Assembly (NCBI GenBank): GCA_021812265.1
Contig: JAKAOI010000183.1
Location: 1-5,517 of the forward strand
Reading direction: 5' to 3'
Source of the DNA: Chloroflexota bacterium
GTDB taxonomy: Bacteria > Chloroflexota > Ktedonobacteria > Ktedonobacterales > JACDGC01
DNA: 5,517 nt
Made by a program: the position numbers and the translations under genes. Shown here piece after piece: positions 1 through 5,475 of the stretch. The stretch's first letter is position 1, and each line of letters opens with the position of its first letter. The notes under the pieces were generated by a model. That model searched no databases. It saw only the letters and a program-made list of their open reading frames with translations, and was not told where the DNA came from.

Positions 1-874
1 CAAGAAGTGGTTCGCAAACAGATTGTTCCTCAGATTTCGCCGTCACATCTGGGGCGATTTTTAAAAGAATGCCGCATTACAACCGCACCGAAGCCGGTAT
101 TGGGAAGATCCCCACATTGACAATTGGGAGGTATTTACGCAGCAGACGGAAGAGATTTGTCATCTGAAAGAGCAGGCTCAAACCCTCTATCAGGAGCACC
201 ACATGCATTTAGTACGTGTTGATGAGAAACCAGGAATGCAAGCCATGGAACGTGATGGACCCATCTTGCCGACAACGTTTGGAAAAGTGGAGCGGCGAGA
301 ATTCAACTATATCCGTCATGGAACGCAAGTGCTTATTGCCAACTTACATCTGGCGACTGGACAGATCATAGCTCCTACCATCCAACACACGCGAACCGAA
401 CTCGATTTTGTCGAGCATATTCGCCAGACGATAGCCACCGACCCGCAAGCCGGATGGCTCTTTCTCTGTGATCCATTGAATACCCATATGAGCGCCTCAT
501 TGGTTGAGTATATTGCTTCTCAATTGGATGATCCCACTCCTCTGGGCAAGAAAGAGAAGTACGGAATCCTTGCCTCCATGCAATCTCGTCAGACCTATTT
601 GTGCGAATCCACACATCGGATTCGCTTTGTGTACATTCCCAAGCATTGTTCCTGGCTCAATCCGATTGAGATCTGGTTTAGTACACTGGCTCGTCATGTT
701 CTTCTTCGCGGCAATTTTTTGTCCATTGCTGATCTTGTCAACAAACTCAAACGCTCTATCTCGTTCTATAATTCGTTTCTTGCCAAACCTTGTGCTTGGT
801 CCGTCGTCACGGATCAGCAGATTCAGTCTTTGATTGACAAGGTCAAGTTGTATGCTGGGCTATTTCCTCATTAG
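1..874 (+). pseudogene. IS630-family transposase, 5'-truncated by the window and frameshifted
   Basis: This is a DDE transposase that cuts and joins IS630-type DNA ends. Frame 1 from base 1 reads a helix-turn-helix tail (ending in RFLKECRI) and then hits a stop at 118-120. From about base 80, frame 2 continues the same protein (QPHRSRYW, then the linker to the catalytic domain), so one extra base near 79 breaks the gene. The open part from the ATG at 203 (223 residues) holds the whole catalytic core: Asp7 in VDEKPG, Asp90 in CDPLNTHMS and Glu156 in WLNPIEIWFS, numbered from that Met. The family norm at the second Asp is D-x-LNTH, so the triad looks intact. The normal product is about 350 residues; the N-terminal DNA-binding region mostly lies left of the window. 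The ATG at 203 is internal, not a real start. The frame change is +1, so it does not match the -1 programmed slippage used by some IS families. A disabled copy is most likely; a sequencing error is the alternative. Confidence 0.85.
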
Positions 875-876
875 GG
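1..876 (+). mobile_element. IS630-family insertion sequence, 3' part, cut by the window edge
   Basis: The stretch is filled by an IS630/Tc1-mariner-type transposase gene, and the stop codon at 872-874 sits at or near the right end of the element, as is usual in this family. IS630 elements insert at TA dinucleotides and duplicate them. The first TA after the stop is at 877-878, and the IS1-like coding remnant on the other strand begins right after it, so I place the right end near 876. The left end and the matching inverted repeat lie outside the window, so the exact boundary is inferred. GCGC is almost absent here, unlike the genes to the right. Confidence 0.6.
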
Positions 877-1264
877 TACTAGCTCGTTCTCCATACGTGA
901 TGATAGAGACCCGTTTTTTTTCCTTCAAGGTATACAACTCATCCATCTCTACGACTGGTACTACGTCGTTTGATGCCAACGGAGGAAGTGGAGGAGATGC
1001 AGGCAACGTCGCCACATGCGCGTTGACCCAATTCGCAACGGTTTGATGATCCACTCCCAGATGACGAGCAATCCGTCGAAAGCTCAGACCATCCACATAC
1101 AGTTGAATGTCTTGTTTTCGCAACGCTGTTCCATACCCTTGGTTGAATGAACAGGTGTATATTTTTTGGAACAGGATCCACACCGATACCGTTGGGAACC
1201 AAAAGGATTTTTTCAATTTTATGTTGTTTGGCTGTCTGCTGACAGCGCAGGCATGTAATTCCAT
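877..1264 (-). pseudogene. IS1-family InsA-like transposase N-terminus, broken by three frameshifts
   Basis: In IS1, InsA binds the element ends and its frame joins InsB to make the full transposase. Reading down from the ATG at 1264, the frame changes three times, at about 1260, in the A run at 1213-1208, and in the G run at 1138-1136. Adding one base at each place restores a typical IS1 protein: MEITCLRC, then KNPFGSQRYRCGSC (the two CxxC pairs of the zinc ribbon), then a helix-turn-helix around LSFRRIARHLGVDHQTVANW, and VVEMDELYT with the likely first catalytic Asp of the DDE domain. Similarity is lost after about YGERAS near 880; in the final frame the reading runs into the IS630 end and stops at 860-862. 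No catalytic core remains, so this is a dead fragment. Three losses in homopolymers could reflect decay or sequencing error. Confidence 0.8.
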
Positions 1265-1305
1265 AATTCTACTACATCACAGGACCCGATTACATCGCCA
1301 CTCCC
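877..1305 (-). mobile_element. IS1-family element remnant, 5' half only
   Basis: The - strand carries the insA-like start of an IS1-family element. Upstream of its ATG, the - strand near 1305 begins GGGAGTGGC, which fits the GG-x-A-x-TG-x-C pattern of IS1 ends as I remember it, so I take about 1305 as the outer end. The element lacks its insB/catalytic remainder: homology stops at about 877, where the IS630 end starts. A target duplication of 8 to 9 bases next to 1306 would be expected, but its partner would lie left of the window. The terminal position is inferred. Confidence 0.5.
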
Positions 1306-1314
1306 CGAGGAATT

Positions 1315-1340
1315 TTGCCAAATCAGCGCAAACTTGGCAA
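1315..1340. repeat. Inverted repeat TTGCCAA-N12-TTGGCAA
   Basis: TTGCCAA at 1315-1321 is the exact reverse complement of TTGGCAA at 1334-1340. It lies just right of the inferred IS1 end, in what looks like the native leader of the HD-GYP gene. There is no T run after it, so it is not a clear terminator. A regulator-binding site is possible but unproven. Confidence 0.5.
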
Positions 1341-1420
1341 GAAATATGCTTCATTGTCCTAAAACCGATTATAATAACTGTTTGTAAAATAGCGCAAATT
1401 GGGGATATTGCAAGAAATAT
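1325..1420 (+). repeat. Two-copy composite direct repeat upstream of the HD-GYP gene
   Basis: AGCGCAAA occurs at 1325-1332 and 1391-1398, each followed by GCAAGAAATAT at 1337-1347 and 1410-1420. The gap between the halves is 4 bases in the first copy and 11 in the second. Between the copies is an exact TATAAT (1370-1375) that could be a -10 box, though no good -35 lies 16 to 18 bases upstream of it. The rest of 1307-1456 holds no gene that I can support. A role as tandem operator for the gene starting at 1457 is inference. Confidence 0.5.
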
Positions 1421-1456
1421 TTGTCAGCATGCGTACAATAAGATAGAGAAATAACA

Positions 1457-2179
1457 ATGACGTTGTTTCAATTTGTTCTGCGTAAGAATTGTGAGGAAAC
1501 TGTGATAACTATTCCAAATCAATCAGACACGTATGATTCACCTTCCGCGGCGCGCAAAGATTTAACCCGTCACCTTCGCAGGGAACAGGTTTCTGCCATG
1601 AACATCCGCGAAAGGTTGATGGGGTTGGTCCAAATTTTAGAGCAGCGCGATACAGTAACCTATTGGCACGCTATGCGCGTCGCCAGCTATGCGCTGCGCT
1701 GGGCGCGTTCACAACAAACACCGGCGCGCGCTGCGCGAACATACTATATGGCTGGTTTATTGCACGATATTGGCAAAATTTGGCTGGCTGATGCTATATT
1801 AAATAAACAGGCGGCGCTTTCACCGGATGAAATTATTGCCGTGCGCGAACATACCGTTTATGGCGCGCATATTCTTGCCGGCTACGACGCCCCAGAAATA
1901 TATATCCAAACTGCGCGCAGCCATCACGAACGCATAGACGGCGCCGGATACCCCGATGGATTAAGCGGCGCCGAAATTCCTTTCACAGCAAAACTCATCG
2001 CCGTCATAGATATGTTTGACGTTATAACGACTGAAAGACCATATAAAGCCGCGCAATCAACGGAAGCTGCCCTGCGCATACTTGGTGAAGAAGCGGGAAA
2101 TGCGCTGGATCCAACCATCGTACAATCATTCAGTCAATGGGTTCAAGAAAATTTTATTTTACATTCACCGGCTGATTAA
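1457..2179 (+). CDS. Stand-alone HD-GYP domain phosphodiesterase (probable c-di-GMP hydrolase)
   Basis: HD-GYP proteins are metal-dependent phosphodiesterases that hydrolyse cyclic-di-GMP to pGpG or GMP, usually in the cytoplasm. The 240-residue protein has the full motif set: His71, HDIGK at 103-107, His132, HHE at 156-158, DGAGYP at 161-166, Asp185, and ERPY at 193-196. The usual small residue after HDIGKI is a Trp here (108), a mild oddity. No sensor, receiver or membrane segment is visible; the first 47 residues are polar and unlike any domain I know. The ATG at 1457 has only a weak AGAG upstream and an in-frame stop at 1439. The ATG at 1598 (Met48) is an alternative start just before the conserved fold, with AGG 8 bases upstream. 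The gene is rich in GCGC, like the large - strand gene and unlike the transposons. A convincing promoter was not found; the leader carries repeats. Substrate and activity are inferred from motifs. Confidence 0.9.
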   Translation: MTLFQFVLRKNCEETVITIPNQSDTYDSPSAARKDLTRHLRREQVSAMNIRERLMGLVQILEQRDTVTYWHAMRVASYALRWARSQQTPARAARTYYMAGLLHDIGKIWLADAILNKQAALSPDEIIAVREHTVYGAHILAGYDAPEIYIQTARSHHERIDGAGYPDGLSGAEIPFTAKLIAVIDMFDVITTERPYKAAQSTEAALRILGEEAGNALDPTIVQSFSQWVQENFILHSPAD

Positions 2180-2187
2180 CTCGCTTT

Positions 2188-2224
2188 TTGTGATTCGTTA
2201 TTGCTGTATATAATTTCACAATAA
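2188..2224. repeat. Overlapping inverted repeats upstream of the rsfS promoter
   Basis: TTGTGA (2188-2193) pairs with TCACAA (2216-2221), and TTATTG (2198-2203) pairs with CAATAA (2219-2224), so the two hairpins exclude each other. Both are AT-rich and lie between the HD-GYP stop and the -35 box of the next promoter. There is no GC stem with a T tail, so no terminator for the upstream gene is evident. An operator is possible; chance is also possible in AT-rich DNA. Confidence 0.3.
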
Positions 2225-2235
2225 GACATAATCTT

Positions 2236-2264
2236 TTGACATCGGCGCATCTGGGGATTATACT
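2236..2264 (+). promoter_or_regulatory. Sigma-A/sigma-70 promoter for rsfS
   Basis: A perfect -35 box TTGACA (2236-2241) and a -10 box TATACT (2259-2264, five of six consensus bases) are separated by exactly 17 bases. Transcription should begin near 2271, giving a leader of about 75 bases before the rsfS start. The site makes the rsfS unit independent of the HD-GYP gene upstream. Confidence 0.85.
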
Positions 2265-2276
2265 GAATATAAGATC

Positions 2277-2320
2277 TGGGAAGCGCCATCAAAACAATGT
2301 ACATACACTTGTGTTTCCCA
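2277..2320 (+). promoter_or_regulatory. 5'-UTR hairpin just before the rsfS ribosome binding site
   Basis: TGGGAAGCGC (2277-2286) can pair along ten positions with GTGTTTCCCA (2311-2320), two of them G-U, leaving a 24-base loop. The stem starts about six bases after the predicted transcription start and ends ten bases before the Shine-Dalgarno. No U run follows, so it is not a terminator. It may stabilise the message or tune translation. It matches no riboswitch class that I recognise. Confidence 0.5.
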
Positions 2321-2330
2321 ATGATTATAT

Positions 2331-2337
2331 AGGAGGG
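2331..2337 (+). promoter_or_regulatory. Strong Shine-Dalgarno that fixes the CTG start of rsfS
   Basis: AGGAGGG lies 8 bases before the CTG at 2346, the optimal spacing. No ATG, GTG or TTG in the rsfS frame exists between the upstream in-frame stop (TGA at 2322-2324) and residue 59, so this site is the main argument for CTG initiation. Confidence 0.8.
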
Positions 2338-2345
2338 TTTCTAAA

Positions 2346-2693
2346 CTGGAAAGCTCAGAAGCCGCGCGTTTAGTTGTAGATGCGGCAGCGAACAAAAAGG
2401 CAGCGAACATAGTTTTACTGGATATTCATGAATTAACCATTATTGCCGATTATTTTGTCATTTGCACTGGGGCTAACCCAAAACAGCTTTCAGCAATCGC
2501 CGACGCGGTAGATGAAGAAATGCACAAAATCGGCCGAAGCTATATCCGCCGAGAAGGTTCGGAAGAAAGCGGCTGGATTTTACTGGATATTGAAGGTGAA
2601 GTCTGCTGCCATATTTTTAATCCCGAACAACGGGAATTTTATCAGCTAGAACGGCTTTGGAAAGTTGCTCCGCGGTTGCTCTATGTTGATTAA
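2346..2693 (+). CDS. rsfS: Ribosomal silencing factor RsfS (Iojap/YbeB family), CTG start
   Basis: RsfS binds protein uL14 (RplN) on the large ribosomal subunit, blocks joining with the small subunit and so dampens translation when nutrients are scarce. The 115-residue product matches the family over its whole length: an N-terminal helix (SEAARLVVDAAANKKAANIV), LLDIHELTIIADYFVICTG at residues 24-42 with the conserved DYF-x3-TG, a helix with QLSAIADAVDE, GWILLDIEGEV at 77-87, and the hallmark HIFNPEQREFYQLERLW at 89-105. The usual GDAP after LERLW is KVAP here. There is no ATG, GTG or TTG start: the only sensible one is CTG at 2346, 8 bases after AGGAGGG, and it places the first residue where family members have Met. 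The next in-frame ATG, at 2520, would remove half the fold. A consensus promoter and a leader hairpin lie upstream. The small membrane protein gene follows after 41 bases with no terminator between, so the two are probably one operon. Family identity is very secure; the CTG start is inferred. Confidence 0.93.
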   Translation: MESSEAARLVVDAAANKKAANIVLLDIHELTIIADYFVICTGANPKQLSAIADAVDEEMHKIGRSYIRREGSEESGWILLDIEGEVCCHIFNPEQREFYQLERLWKVAPRLLYVD

Positions 2694-2697
2694 ACAC

Positions 2698-2712
2698 AAA
2701 TAGAATCTATTT
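2698..2712. repeat. Perfect 7-1-7 palindrome between rsfS and the small membrane protein gene
   Basis: AAATAGA, one central A, then TCTATTT form an exact palindrome in the 41-base gap. It is AT-rich and has no T tail, so it should not stop transcription. It could be a protein-binding site or a weak RNA hairpin; chance cannot be excluded. Confidence 0.35.
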
Positions 2713-2734
2713 AGGTATAAGAAGGCAAAATCAT

Positions 2735-2929
2735 ATGAATGCGATAACGAAGATGCTGCGCAATGGTAATTTTTTGCGAGGTGTTTCAATCGGAGCTGCA
2801 GCAGGCCTGCTTGTAGGTTCCTTCGTTGCTTTTCAGGTTGGGGCAAATAAAACCGATATCCAAACTAGTGTTGTAAAAATGACGCGACGTAAGAAATCTC
2901 CCATTGATTATACAAAATTGTTTGTATAA
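2735..2929 (+). CDS. Small glycine-zipper membrane protein (YtxH-like), unknown function
   Basis: I do not recognise a specific family for this 64-residue protein. It has a short basic, polar N-terminus, one hydrophobic segment at about residues 13-37, and a hydrophilic C-terminus with RRKK at 51-54. Within the membrane segment glycines recur every four residues (16, 20, 24, 28, then Ala32 and Gly36), a glycine zipper that in other proteins packs helices into dimers or oligomers. This resembles the N-terminus of YtxH-type proteins of Bacillota. The ATG is well supported: AAGAAGG at 2719-2725 lies 9 bases upstream. It follows rsfS by 41 bases and is closed by a terminator 10 bases after its stop, so it is probably co-transcribed with rsfS. 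Without a signal-peptidase site it should stay anchored, with the basic tail more likely in the cytoplasm. That the gene is real is likely; its role is unknown. Confidence 0.75.
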   Translation: MNAITKMLRNGNFLRGVSIGAAAGLLVGSFVAFQVGANKTDIQTSVVKMTRRKKSPIDYTKLFV

Positions 2930-2939
2930 ATATTTTTTT

Positions 2940-2962
2940 GCGCAACGGATGCGCTTTTTTTT
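2940..2962 (+). terminator. Rho-independent terminator of the rsfS operon
   Basis: GCGCA (2940-2944) pairs with TGCGC (2950-2954) around a 5-base loop and is followed by eight T residues. The stem is short but GC-rich, and it sits 10 bases after the stop of the small membrane protein gene. Confidence 0.85.
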
Positions 2963-3008
2963 ATGTAATAAACATCGTGGCTCGTAATGTATACGGCGCA
3001 CTCACTTC

Positions 3009-3040
3009 ACCTTGCTGTACTGTGTTATGGCAAGGTTTTT
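3009..3040 (+). terminator. Possible second, back-up terminator
   Basis: ACCTTGC (3009-3015) pairs with GCAAGGT (3030-3036) around a 14-base loop, followed by a T run through 3040. It lies downstream of the better terminator on the same strand and would catch read-through into the convergent gene. The loop is long for an efficient terminator. Nothing else is evident between 2963 and 3106. Confidence 0.45.
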
Positions 3041-3086
3041 CCTGCGTTGAGTTTGCCTGCCGTATATTCCTCAAGGAGGCTTGCCC

Positions 3087-3104
3087 AAAAGCTTCGGCAG
3101 AAGC
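3087..3104 (-). terminator. Weak terminator candidate for the large signalling gene
   Basis: On the - strand GCTTC-TGCC-GAAGC forms a 5-base-pair stem with a tetraloop three bases after the stop codon, followed by four T residues. The position is right, but the stem and T run are both short. Confidence 0.4.
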
Positions 3105-3106
3105 AA

Positions 3107-5440
3107 TTACGCCGCGCGCGGCCATAATCCGGTATCCTTGGTTTGTGCGCCTGAAGTGTTTTTTAGGTATTGAATAAATATCTGTACCAAATCAACATCC
3201 AGTTTACCGTGAGCGGTGTCATCCAGAAGCAGTTGTATCCCTTCTTCCTGCGTTCTGCCGGGATGATATGGCCTTTCGGCGGTAAACGCTTCAAAAATAT
3301 CAACAATCGTTAAAATGCGCACCAATAACGGTATCTCATCGCCGGAAAGCCCATCCGGGTACCCCGATCCGTCTAATTTTTCATGGTGCCAACGCACAAG
3401 CGGCAACAAGTGCCGCATTGATTTTATAGAATGAAGAATTTCCTCGCCTAAAACGGTATGGCTTTTCATTAAAATCCATTCTTTTGCATCCAATTTGCCA
3501 GGTTTCAGCAACACAGTATCCGATATGCCAATTTTTCCAACATCATGAATTAATCCACCGATTCGCAGCGTTTCAATATGTTCCATTGGCAAATGTAATC
3601 GTTCACCTAAACTCACCGCATACAGCGAAACATTGGCAGAATGACTGCCGGTATAACCGTCACGCAAATCTACCGCGCGCACCAACGCATGAATAGAATC
3701 AAGATCTTCACCTGTGGGCAGCATGATGCTGCAATCTTCGCCTTGCCGCAACGGCATATAAGCAATACCGCCGCTGATTAATTCTGTCCCATATATTTTA
3801 CATTGATTGCGCCCCATATGTTTGGCGGTGTGCAACGCTATTCCCGCCGCGCGCAGCAACGATTCAGTTTCTGTTGCGTGCGCAGGAAATGCGGCCAACC
3901 CAATAGAAATGGTACACCGAACAACACCGTTTTCCACATGCAGCGATTCATTTTCCACCGCAGCGCGCATATCTTCACAGATTTTTACAGCTGAATCGAT
4001 AGGATAGCCGGGAAGCAATATTGCAAATTCTTCAGAATTGTTTCTGGCGGCAATACCTTGGAATGGTATATGATGGGAAATAATTCTGCCAATATTGTGG
4101 ATAATTTTATCGCCGATATCAACCCCATATTGCTCATTTATCTGGCGAAAGTGATCGATATTTGCCAGAACCAATGTAAATGGTTTATTGCTTTCCTTGC
4201 ACGCCGCCGCAATCGTGTTTAATTTTATTAAAAATGCCCTATGTGTAAACAAATGTGAAACAACATCGTGGTCTTCCGCATTGCGAATACGCAATAAAAA
4301 TCTGCCGCGCAGCAAATGATCGGCTAATTCCTCTCCTAATATATGCATATAGTGCGCTGTTAACATGCTGCCGGCCGATACAAAAGAGTTTGGCAGACCA
4401 ATAACAACTGCGCCAATTAATTCATCTTGTATAAACAACGGCTCACCAAGAATCTTCCGAATATGTGGCGCAATCATAGAAAATGATTGCAAAGCAGCGC
4501 CCTCAAACTGCACAAATTTTTTCGTATTCAGAACTACTCCCCAAGGCGAATCCACAAAAGCATTGGCGGAACATTCTTGCTGGATATACTGCGTTTCACC
4601 ATTGCTGTCAACAGAAACAATATGCGCAAAAGCATGCGGATCATCACATTGTTTTAATTGAAAGCAAACCAATGCCGCTAAAGGCAGTTCAAAATGAGCG
4701 GCAAGCAATTTTGCCGCAGTTCCCATAATTGTTTGTTCAGTAAAATGTCCCTTAGCTTCTTCAGATAAAGCATGGAAAATACTATTTTCTCTATATGCAA
4801 TGGTTTGGTCAGTAACATCCGTAATTTTCATCAAAATGCGCTGTTGCAGTGTCCGATCATTTTTATCAAAAAACATGGAATGAATAGATAACGTTATGGC
4901 GTGTGTTACATCGGAATCATCAGTATAGATATATTCCGCCGGTTCGTGAAAACCATCCGTCAAAAAATCTGCGGAGTGTTTTATTGCGCTATCATTTACT
5001 GTAAATATTTGCCGCATCTGATGGATATTTGAAGGGCAGTTATTTTGAAATAATTTGTCGGCGTTTGCGGTGTATCGTAAAACTGCGCCGGAGGTGTCAA
5101 ACAAAATCAACGTTTCATCAGAAGCATGAAACAATTCATCTATTATTGATTTAGTTATTTTATATTCATATTTTAATTTGATCATTTCATTTTCAATGGT
5201 ATTTTTTTTGCCAATTTTCTGCTGTAAAGACTGCATAGCCGAAATTAATTCCTGCTCTGTGTCACTTGCTTTGCGAGCAACCTCAGAATTTAATTCTTGA
5301 AACTGCTGCTTTTCCATCTGTATATTTTGTATTTCAATTTTATATTTAAAAAGAATACGTTGCAAAAAAATATATACCCATATGGCGCTGATGATAACAA
5401 ATACAGATAATATGAAAAAAGGTATTTCAAATTTGCTCAT
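3107..5440 (-). CDS. Membrane-bound PAS/GAF-like, degenerate GGDEF and HD-GYP signalling protein
   Basis: This 777-residue protein probably senses a signal and degrades cyclic-di-GMP at the membrane. In order it has one transmembrane segment (about 6-28), a polar coiled-coil-like linker (about 35-100), a PAS-like region (about 100-215, with LILFDTSGAVLRYTANADKLF), a GAF-like region (about 220-375), a GGDEF domain (about 390-550) and an HD-GYP domain (about 580-760). The HD-GYP motifs are complete: His600, HDVGK at 632-636, His661, HHEKLDGSGYP at 685-695, Asp714 and ERPY at 722-725. The GGDEF signature is NSEEF (468-472), and the first metal-binding Asp of the usual DIDHF is Asn427, although Asn435 and Asp444 of the GTP pocket remain; no RxxD inhibitory site is seen. 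Diguanylate cyclase activity is therefore doubtful, and a GTP-sensing role is an alternative. The ATG is backed by AAAGGAAA at 5454-5447. The gene converges on the rsfS operon and shares its GCGC-rich composition with the other HD-GYP gene. Domain limits are approximate; the PAS and GAF calls are weaker than the rest. Confidence 0.92.
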   Translation of the reverse strand: MSKFEIPFFILSVFVIISAIWVYIFLQRILFKYKIEIQNIQMEKQQFQELNSEVARKASDTEQELISAMQSLQQKIGKKNTIENEMIKLKYEYKITKSIIDELFHASDETLILFDTSGAVLRYTANADKLFQNNCPSNIHQMRQIFTVNDSAIKHSADFLTDGFHEPAEYIYTDDSDVTHAITLSIHSMFFDKNDRTLQQRILMKITDVTDQTIAYRENSIFHALSEEAKGHFTEQTIMGTAAKLLAAHFELPLAALVCFQLKQCDDPHAFAHIVSVDSNGETQYIQQECSANAFVDSPWGVVLNTKKFVQFEGAALQSFSMIAPHIRKILGEPLFIQDELIGAVVIGLPNSFVSAGSMLTAHYMHILGEELADHLLRGRFLLRIRNAEDHDVVSHLFTHRAFLIKLNTIAAACKESNKPFTLVLANIDHFRQINEQYGVDIGDKIIHNIGRIISHHIPFQGIAARNNSEEFAILLPGYPIDSAVKICEDMRAAVENESLHVENGVVRCTISIGLAAFPAHATETESLLRAAGIALHTAKHMGRNQCKIYGTELISGGIAYMPLRQGEDCSIMLPTGEDLDSIHALVRAVDLRDGYTGSHSANVSLYAVSLGERLHLPMEHIETLRIGGLIHDVGKIGISDTVLLKPGKLDAKEWILMKSHTVLGEEILHSIKSMRHLLPLVRWHHEKLDGSGYPDGLSGDEIPLLVRILTIVDIFEAFTAERPYHPGRTQEEGIQLLLDDTAHGKLDVDLVQIFIQYLKNTSGAQTKDTGLWPRAA

Positions 5441-5475
5441 ACTCTATTTCCTTTGTACCACAACGGTTTCCGTAT

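Noticed and set aside
504..833. 109-codon + strand open frame
   Set aside because: Shadow of the IS630 transposase in another frame; the catalytic motifs are all in the frame of 203-874.
834..1046. 70-codon + strand open frame
   Set aside because: Spans the IS630/IS1 junction and is antisense to the IS1 remnant; no recognisable protein.
1107..1454. 115-codon + strand open frame
   Set aside because: It runs antisense through the IS1 insA remnant and into the leader of the HD-GYP gene, with no motif or ribosome site.
1307..1456. c-di-GMP riboswitch ahead of the HD-GYP gene
   Set aside because: No GGCAAACC-type core or expected paired elements were seen here, nor in the other leaders of the window.
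2188..2221. CRP/FNR-like site (TTGTGA ... TCACAA)
   Set aside because: The half-site gap is 22 bases, far from the 6-base gap of TGTGA-N6-TCACA sites; kept only as an inverted repeat.
2321..2332. Tiny ATG-ATT-ATA-TAG frame overlapping the rsfS Shine-Dalgarno, as a leader peptide
   Set aside because: Only three codons, no ribosome site of its own, and not in frame with rsfS.
2646..2846. 66-codon - strand open frame
   Set aside because: Antisense to the end of rsfS and the small membrane protein, both better supported.
3072..3083. AAGGAGG on the + strand, as the start of a gene
   Set aside because: The only nearby start codon (TTG) directly abuts it, too close for initiation, and the frame after it is antisense to the large gene.
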